Below are positions 4,402 to 7,518 of a stretch of DNA of 7,518 nt, one piece after another. The notes under the pieces are model-generated. The model was not told the DNA's origin, ran no database searches, and was given only the letters and a program-made list of their open reading frames with translations. The translations under genes and the position numbers were made by a program. Each line of letters starts with the position of its first letter. The stretch's first letter is position 1. The DNA lies in the NCBI GenBank assembly GCA_019115425.1, contig DXDO01000175.1, forward strand, positions 1-7,518. The letters are read 5' to 3'. This DNA is from Candidatus Agathobaculum merdigallinarum. GTDB lineage: Bacteria > Bacillota > Clostridia > Oscillospirales > Butyricicoccaceae.

Positions 4402-6747
4402 ATGGACAAGCAAAAGACAAGGCGGGCAGCGCCGCGGCTGCTGGGGCGAGCAGCGGCGCTGCTGGCGCGGCTCTGGAACGAGGAGCATCTGCATACGCTG
4501 GTCGTCGGCGTGCAGCGGTTCGTGCTGTGCGCGGTACTGGCGCGCGGCACGGTACTCGGCGGTTATGCCCCTTTTGGTTTGGCGATGGCCGCAGCGCTGA
4601 TGGCACGCGGAGCGGGGCTTTCCGCCATCGGCGGTTTGATCTGCGGCGTGATGCTGCTGGGAGACGGGCTGAAAAGCGGGGTCTATGTGGCGGCGGCGCT
4701 GCTGGTGCTGTGCGTGATGAGCGTATGCGCAGGACTGCGCATCGTGACTGCCCGATGGTTCGCGCCTACGGTTGCGGCGCTCGCGGGCGCAGCGTGTACC
4801 TTTGTATTTCTGCCGGTGGGCGCGGCGATGGACGCGGCCGCGGTGCTGACATTTGCCGCCGTGCAGGGTCTGACCTTCGGCGCGTGCTGGGTTTACGGCG
4901 CGGCGCTGTCCCCACCGCGTGAGGATAACGACTGGCGGCGGCCCGCGACTCTGCTTGCGCTGACCGCGACCGTATTGCTCAGCCTGTCTGATCTGACGCT
5001 GTTCGGCCTGCTTTCGCCCGCGCGCATTCTGTCGCTGGTGCTGGTGCTGGCGGCGGCATATCTCGGCGGCTCGACCGTGGGAGCGGCGGCTGGCGTCGCG
5101 TTTGGCGCGGCGATGGATCTGTGTGTGGGACGCGGCGCGCTGTTCATCTGCTGTTATGGCCTGTGCGCGCTGGTTGCCGGACTGTTTCGGGATAACGGAC
5201 GCGGCTGGTTTGCCGTATGCGCGCTCGCGGCGGGGCTGTGTGCCTCCATGCTGGGCGTGGATCATGCGCTGTTCGTGCCGCTTATTCTGGAACTGGTCAG
5301 CGCGGTCGCAGTGTTTGCCGCCCTGCCGCCGGTGGTGTGGAACGCCATCCGGCAGAGCCTGCTGCCGGATACGCTGATGGGAGAGGCGGCCCGCAGCAAT
5401 GCGCGCCGGACGGCGGGCAGGTGCGCGACCGAGGCAGCGCAGGCGTTTTATGAGCTTTACCTCGCCATGCTGAACGGCGTGAGCGAAGGCCGCGCGGCGG
5501 GCGACCAGAATGTACGCGCGGTATTCGACCGCGCGAGCGATCGCGTATGCAAGCACTGTGTGCTGTGTTCGCAATGCTGGCAGCGTGACTATGTAACCAC
5601 GCTCGCCGCGTTCAACGATGTGACCCAGCCCATGCTGAAGCGCGGCCGCGCGGAACTGTCTGATTTTCCCTATCACTTCGCCTCGCGCTGCGTACATCTG
5701 CCCGAGCTGATGCGGGCAATCAACAGCGCGCTGTTTGCGCTCCGCGAGCGCCAAAGCCTTCGGCGGCAGCAGGAGGAAAACCAAAGCCTGCTTGCGCGGC
5801 AGTACGCGGGGATCACGGATATCCTGCGGCAGCTCGGCGCGGAGGTGACACAGGATGTGACCGCCCAGCCCATGATGGAGCGGCAGGTGCGGCGGTACGC
5901 CTCTGCCTTTGGTTGGATCGACAATGTGTGTGCGGTGCGCGATGCGCAGGGACGGCTGGTGATCGAACTGTACGGCGAGGGGATCGATGACGTATTGCAG
6001 CAGGGCGAAGGGTTTTCGGCGGGGCTTTCCGCGCTGCTGGGCGTCGGCCTGACCCGCCCGAAAAAGGTGGAGGAGGGCGACCGCGTTCATCTGGAAATGC
6101 GTGAGCGCGCGCCTTTCCGCGCGGTCGTCGGCATCGGACGGCAGCAGAAGGAAGAGTCCTCGGTTTCGGGCGATACGGGCTGCTATTTTCTAACCGAAGC
6201 GGGGGTCGCCTGCCTGCTGCTCGCGGACGGTATGGGCACGGGCGCGGCGGCGTCTCAGGACAGCCGGATGCTGGTGACCTCGCTGGAGCGGTTCCTGCGC
6301 GCAGGCATTACGATCGCGGACGCGCTCAAAGCGGTATCGCCCGCGCTGCGGCTGCGGTCGGACGGCACACGCTTCACCACTCTGGATGCGCTTACGCTTG
6401 ATTTGTTTACCGGCAAGGCGGAAAGCCTCAAGTGCGGCGCAGCGCCCTCATATCTGCGCATGGGCGGGCAGTGGACGATCTTATCCAGCAAGGCGCTGCC
6501 CATCGGCTTGGCGGAGGAGGATGAGCTGGGCGAACCGGTGCCGCTGCGGCTGGGACACGGCGACCTGTTTATCATGCTGTCGGACGGTATTTCGGACGGC
6601 ATGGAGGACGTATGGGTGCGCGAGCTGCTGCTCCAGCACGCAGGAGAAAGCCCCAAGGAATTGGCCGCACGGCTGGTGACCGAAGCCAAAGGCCGCGGGC
6701 ATGACGATGACCGTACCGCGCTCGTCATGCGGATCGAGAAAATTTAG
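4402..6747 (+). CDS. spoIIE: Stage II sporulation protein E (SpoIIE), PP2C-type phosphatase
   Basis: Membrane phosphatase that dephosphorylates SpoIIAA-P in the forespore and so frees sigma-F; in Bacillus it also acts in polar septum formation with FtsZ. The 781 residues (827 in B. subtilis) show a short basic N-terminus, about ten or more hydrophobic membrane segments (about 31-313), a soluble central region (about 315-560) and a C-terminal PP2C domain (about 565-781). Metal-binding aspartates are visible in LLLADGMGTG (Asp609), MLSDGISDG (Asp728) and GHDDDRT (767-772). The central region carries CKHCVLCSQCW (383-393), a C-x2-C-x2-C-x2-C array that is denser than I expect for the family. The protein looks intact. 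It stands alone between a terminator and a small membrane-protein gene. Its presence marks the organism as a spore former or recent descendant of one. Confidence 0.98.
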   Translation: MDKQKTRRAAPRLLGRAAALLARLWNEEHLHTLVVGVQRFVLCAVLARGTVLGGYAPFGLAMAAALMARGAGLSAIGGLICGVMLLGDGLKSGVYVAAALLVLCVMSVCAGLRIVTARWFAPTVAALAGAACTFVFLPVGAAMDAAAVLTFAAVQGLTFGACWVYGAALSPPREDNDWRRPATLLALTATVLLSLSDLTLFGLLSPARILSLVLVLAAAYLGGSTVGAAAGVAFGAAMDLCVGRGALFICCYGLCALVAGLFRDNGRGWFAVCALAAGLCASMLGVDHALFVPLILELVSAVAVFAALPPVVWNAIRQSLLPDTLMGEAARSNARRTAGRCATEAAQAFYELYLAMLNGVSEGRAAGDQNVRAVFDRASDRVCKHCVLCSQCWQRDYVTTLAAFNDVTQPMLKRGRAELSDFPYHFASRCVHLPELMRAINSALFALRERQSLRRQQEENQSLLARQYAGITDILRQLGAEVTQDVTAQPMMERQVRRYASAFGWIDNVCAVRDAQGRLVIELYGEGIDDVLQQGEGFSAGLSALLGVGLTRPKKVEEGDRVHLEMRERAPFRAVVGIGRQQKEESSVSGDTGCYFLTEAGVACLLLADGMGTGAAASQDSRMLVTSLERFLRAGITIADALKAVSPALRLRSDGTRFTTLDALTLDLFTGKAESLKCGAAPSYLRMGGQWTILSSKALPIGLAEEDELGEPVPLRLGHGDLFIMLSDGISDGMEDVWVRELLLQHAGESPKELAARLVTEAKGRGHDDDRTALVMRIEKI

Positions 6748-6805
6748 GCGGGACGCTGCAAAGTTTCCGCATAGCAGGCACCGCTGCAACGCAAAATGGT
6801 TAAAA

Positions 6806-6842
6806 CCCTCCCTTTTGGGCAATACTGCTGCAAGAGGGAGGG
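6806..6842 (+). promoter_or_regulatory. Hairpin burying the ribosome site of the small membrane-protein gene
   Basis: CCCTCCCT (6806-6813) pairs perfectly with AGGGAGGG (6835-6842) around a 21-base loop. The 3' arm is the ribosome binding site of the gene starting at 6850, seven bases on. Only ATTTG follows, so a terminator for spoIIE is unlikely. It predicts translation control by opening of the stem. Confidence 0.6.
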
Positions 6843-6849
6843 ATTTGCT

Positions 6850-7110
6850 ATGGTGAAAGGTGTAAGCAGGCGCGTGGTGGTTGTACGTCCGGATGAATGC
6901 GGGCTGTTCGAACAGGCGATTTTTCTGGTGCGGGACTACAGCGCGCCGCGCAGCGATATTGTACGCGAGGCATGCCGGATCGCCAACGGATATCTGGCGG
7001 GGCGGACGGCGCGCGGACGGAGATATACGCCGTATTGGAAGCTGGCGGCGGCGTTTGCGGCGGGTACGCTGTTATCCAGCGCGGTTTGGGCGGCAGTTGT
7101 GCTGCTTTAA
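6850..7110 (+). CDS. Small single-pass membrane protein of unknown function
   Basis: 86 residues. A soluble basic N-terminal part starts MVKGVSRRVVVVRPDE and contains FEQAIFLVRD (20-29), a pattern I associate with small conserved clostridial proteins near sporulation and metabolic genes, though I cannot name a family. It continues with a likely helix (35-55) and a very basic RTARGRR linker (52-58). The C-terminus (about 63-86) is one hydrophobic segment rich in Ala, Val and Leu, giving a tail-anchored layout. The ATG at 6850 is preferred to the in-frame ATG at 6796 because a strong GGGAGGG ends seven bases before it. It follows spoIIE by 102 bases on the same strand without a clear terminator between, so co-transcription is possible. 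Function is unknown. Confidence 0.75.
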   Translation: MVKGVSRRVVVVRPDECGLFEQAIFLVRDYSAPRSDIVREACRIANGYLAGRTARGRRYTPYWKLAAAFAAGTLLSSAVWAAVVLL

Positions 7111-7120
7111 CAAACCTGGC

Positions 7121-7160
7121 AAAAGTGGAGATGTGATAGGACGAATTATTGTCCACTTTT
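7121..7160 (+). terminator. Inverted repeat after the small membrane-protein gene, possible terminator
   Basis: AAAAGTGGA (7121-7129) and TCCACTTTT (7152-7160) are perfect 9-base arms around 22 bases. The T-run is part of the 3' arm, as in bidirectional terminators, but the stem is AT-rich. A smaller hairpin, GGAC (7139-7142)/GTCC (7151-7154), would compete with it. Confidence 0.45.
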
Positions 7161-7164
7161 CCAA

Positions 7165-7193
7165 TAGACATTAAATGATATATAGTATATATT
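7165..7193 (+). promoter_or_regulatory. Promoter of the rubredoxin gene
   Basis: TAGACA (7165-7170) and TATATT (7188-7193) each match five of six consensus positions and are exactly 17 bases apart, in a strikingly AT-rich stretch. Transcription would start near 7200, within the inverted repeat at 7192-7208. Confidence 0.65.
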
Positions 7194-7208
7194 GATATAA
7201 GATATCAA
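7192..7208. promoter_or_regulatory. Operator-like inverted repeat before the rubredoxin gene
   Basis: TTGATAT-AAG-ATATCAA is a perfect 7-3-7 inverted repeat covering the predicted transcription start. Its core TGATA-N5-TATCA has the same outer halves and spacing as the Fur-like box of the ZIP gene. A Fur/PerR-family repressor is a reasonable guess; the inner bases do not match the Fur consensus well. Confidence 0.5.
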
Positions 7209-7227
7209 AAACAAAGGAGCGATAGAT

Positions 7228-7386
7228 ATGACTAAGTATGTATGCAAGGTTTGCGGATATATTTATGATCCTGCTGCGGGCGATCCGGATAACGGCGTTG
7301 CGCCCGGCACGGCGTTTGAGGACATTCCGGATAGCTGGGTGTGCCCGCTGTGCGCAGTCGGCAAGGACGAGTTCGAGCCGGCATAA
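7228..7386 (+). CDS. Rubredoxin
   Basis: Small iron protein carrying one electron on a mononuclear Fe(Cys)4 centre, in anaerobes often feeding reductases that detoxify oxygen and peroxide. The 52 residues are a complete classic rubredoxin: CKVCGYIYDP (6-15) supplies Cys6 and Cys9, and WVCPLCAVGKDEFE (37-50) supplies Cys39 and Cys42. The family GDPDNGVAPGTAFEDIPD segment (18-35) lies between. The ATG at 7228 follows AAAGGAG by 7-8 bases in the sequence AAAGGAGCGATAG, nearly the same leader as int and trxA here. It has its own promoter and terminator, so it is probably monocistronic. Confidence 0.98.
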   Translation: MTKYVCKVCGYIYDPAAGDPDNGVAPGTAFEDIPDSWVCPLCAVGKDEFEPA

Positions 7387-7398
7387 CCGAAAGAATAG

Positions 7399-7439
7399 AA
7401 GGGCGCGTTGCAGAAATGAAACCTGCAGCGCGCTCTTTT
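7399..7439 (+). terminator. Rho-independent terminator of the rubredoxin gene
   Basis: GCGCGTTGCAG (7403-7413) pairs with CTGCAGCGCGC (7423-7433), ten Watson-Crick pairs and one G-T, around a 9-base loop. It is extended by AAGG against TCTT and ends in a short T-run (7436-7439). A good intrinsic terminator. Confidence 0.85.
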
Positions 7440-7518
7440 ATGCGCCGGCAAAAGGAGCATGTGGCCGATAGGTTGTGGAAAAATAAGAGTTTGTTAAAGG
7501 AAAAAGGCATAGCAAAGC

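Noticed and set aside
3803..4606. Minus-strand open frame (267 codons) opposite trxA and the start of spoIIE
   Set aside because: It crosses two genes and the strong terminator and has low-complexity composition; a shadow frame.
4336..6090. Long minus-strand open frame (584 codons) opposite spoIIE
   Set aside because: It is rich in Arg, Gln, His and Ala with no domain pattern, as expected opposite GC-rich coding DNA; the plus strand encodes a clear SpoIIE.
6796..6849. Upstream ATG of the small membrane-protein gene
   Set aside because: It has no ribosome site, and the added residues would cover the hairpin and the strong GGGAGGG site before 6850.
7459..7497. 12-residue frame after AAAAGGAGC
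   Set aside because: The ribosome site abuts the ATG, too close for initiation, and the peptide has no support.
7440..7518. Open frame running off the window end (MRRQKEHVADRL...)
   Set aside because: The ATG sits directly on the rubredoxin terminator T-run without a ribosome site, and the in-frame GTG at 7461 is only 3 bases from AAAGGAG. Too little is visible to call a gene.
1..7518. CRISPR arrays, tRNA or rRNA genes
   Set aside because: I saw no regularly spaced repeats, cloverleaf-like tRNA sequence or rRNA-like conserved stretch on either strand by eye.

Overview
The window looks like a chromosomal stretch from a GC-rich, spore-forming Firmicute of class Clostridia. An Oscillospiraceae/Butyricicoccaceae-type gut anaerobe is the most likely source. 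The evidence is a full-length spoIIE (endospore formation), rubredoxin (anaerobic electron transfer), a Tn916-family integrase, and strong AAAGGAG-type ribosome sites with Rho-independent terminators. The species cannot be fixed from sequence alone.

Layout. Positions 1-~1500 are the right end of an integrated mobile element. They hold tandem promoter signals, a hairpin that buries the ribosome site, a complete Tn916-type tyrosine recombinase (118-1305), and a non-coding tail with four GGTGTA boxes and a long inverted repeat before an AT-rich stretch that probably contains the junction with the host chromosome. From ~1510 the sequence reads as host chromosome. A ZIP-family metal transporter is on the minus strand (1619-2413). 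It is driven by a textbook promoter with a Fur-like box and is preceded by a possible 18-residue leader ORF that overlaps its start. Divergently transcribed is a compact plus-strand operon: a DUF3783-type protein (2641-3018), an OGG1-like 8-oxoguanine DNA glycosylase overlapping it by ATGA (3015-3824), and thioredoxin (3846-4151). It is closed by a strong terminator at 4268-4294. Next come spoIIE (4402-6747), a small single-pass membrane protein of unknown function (6850-7110), and a 52-residue rubredoxin (7228-7386) with its own promoter and terminator.

How the genes may work together. OGG, thioredoxin and rubredoxin all point to handling of oxidative damage and redox stress in an anaerobe. 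Two promoters, ZIP and rubredoxin, carry the same TGATA-N5-TATCA arrangement just downstream of the -10 box. This would fit shared control by a Fur/PerR-type metalloregulator, which is inference. SpoIIE stands apart as the SpoIIAA-P phosphatase that activates sigma-F in the forespore.

I found no wholly new multi-gene system. The most interesting signals are regulatory: the coupled leader ORF and Fur-like box before the ZIP gene, two ribosome sites buried in perfect hairpins, an AT-rich promoter-like island with an inverted repeat inside the glycosylase gene, and a phased GGTGTA cluster beside the integrase.
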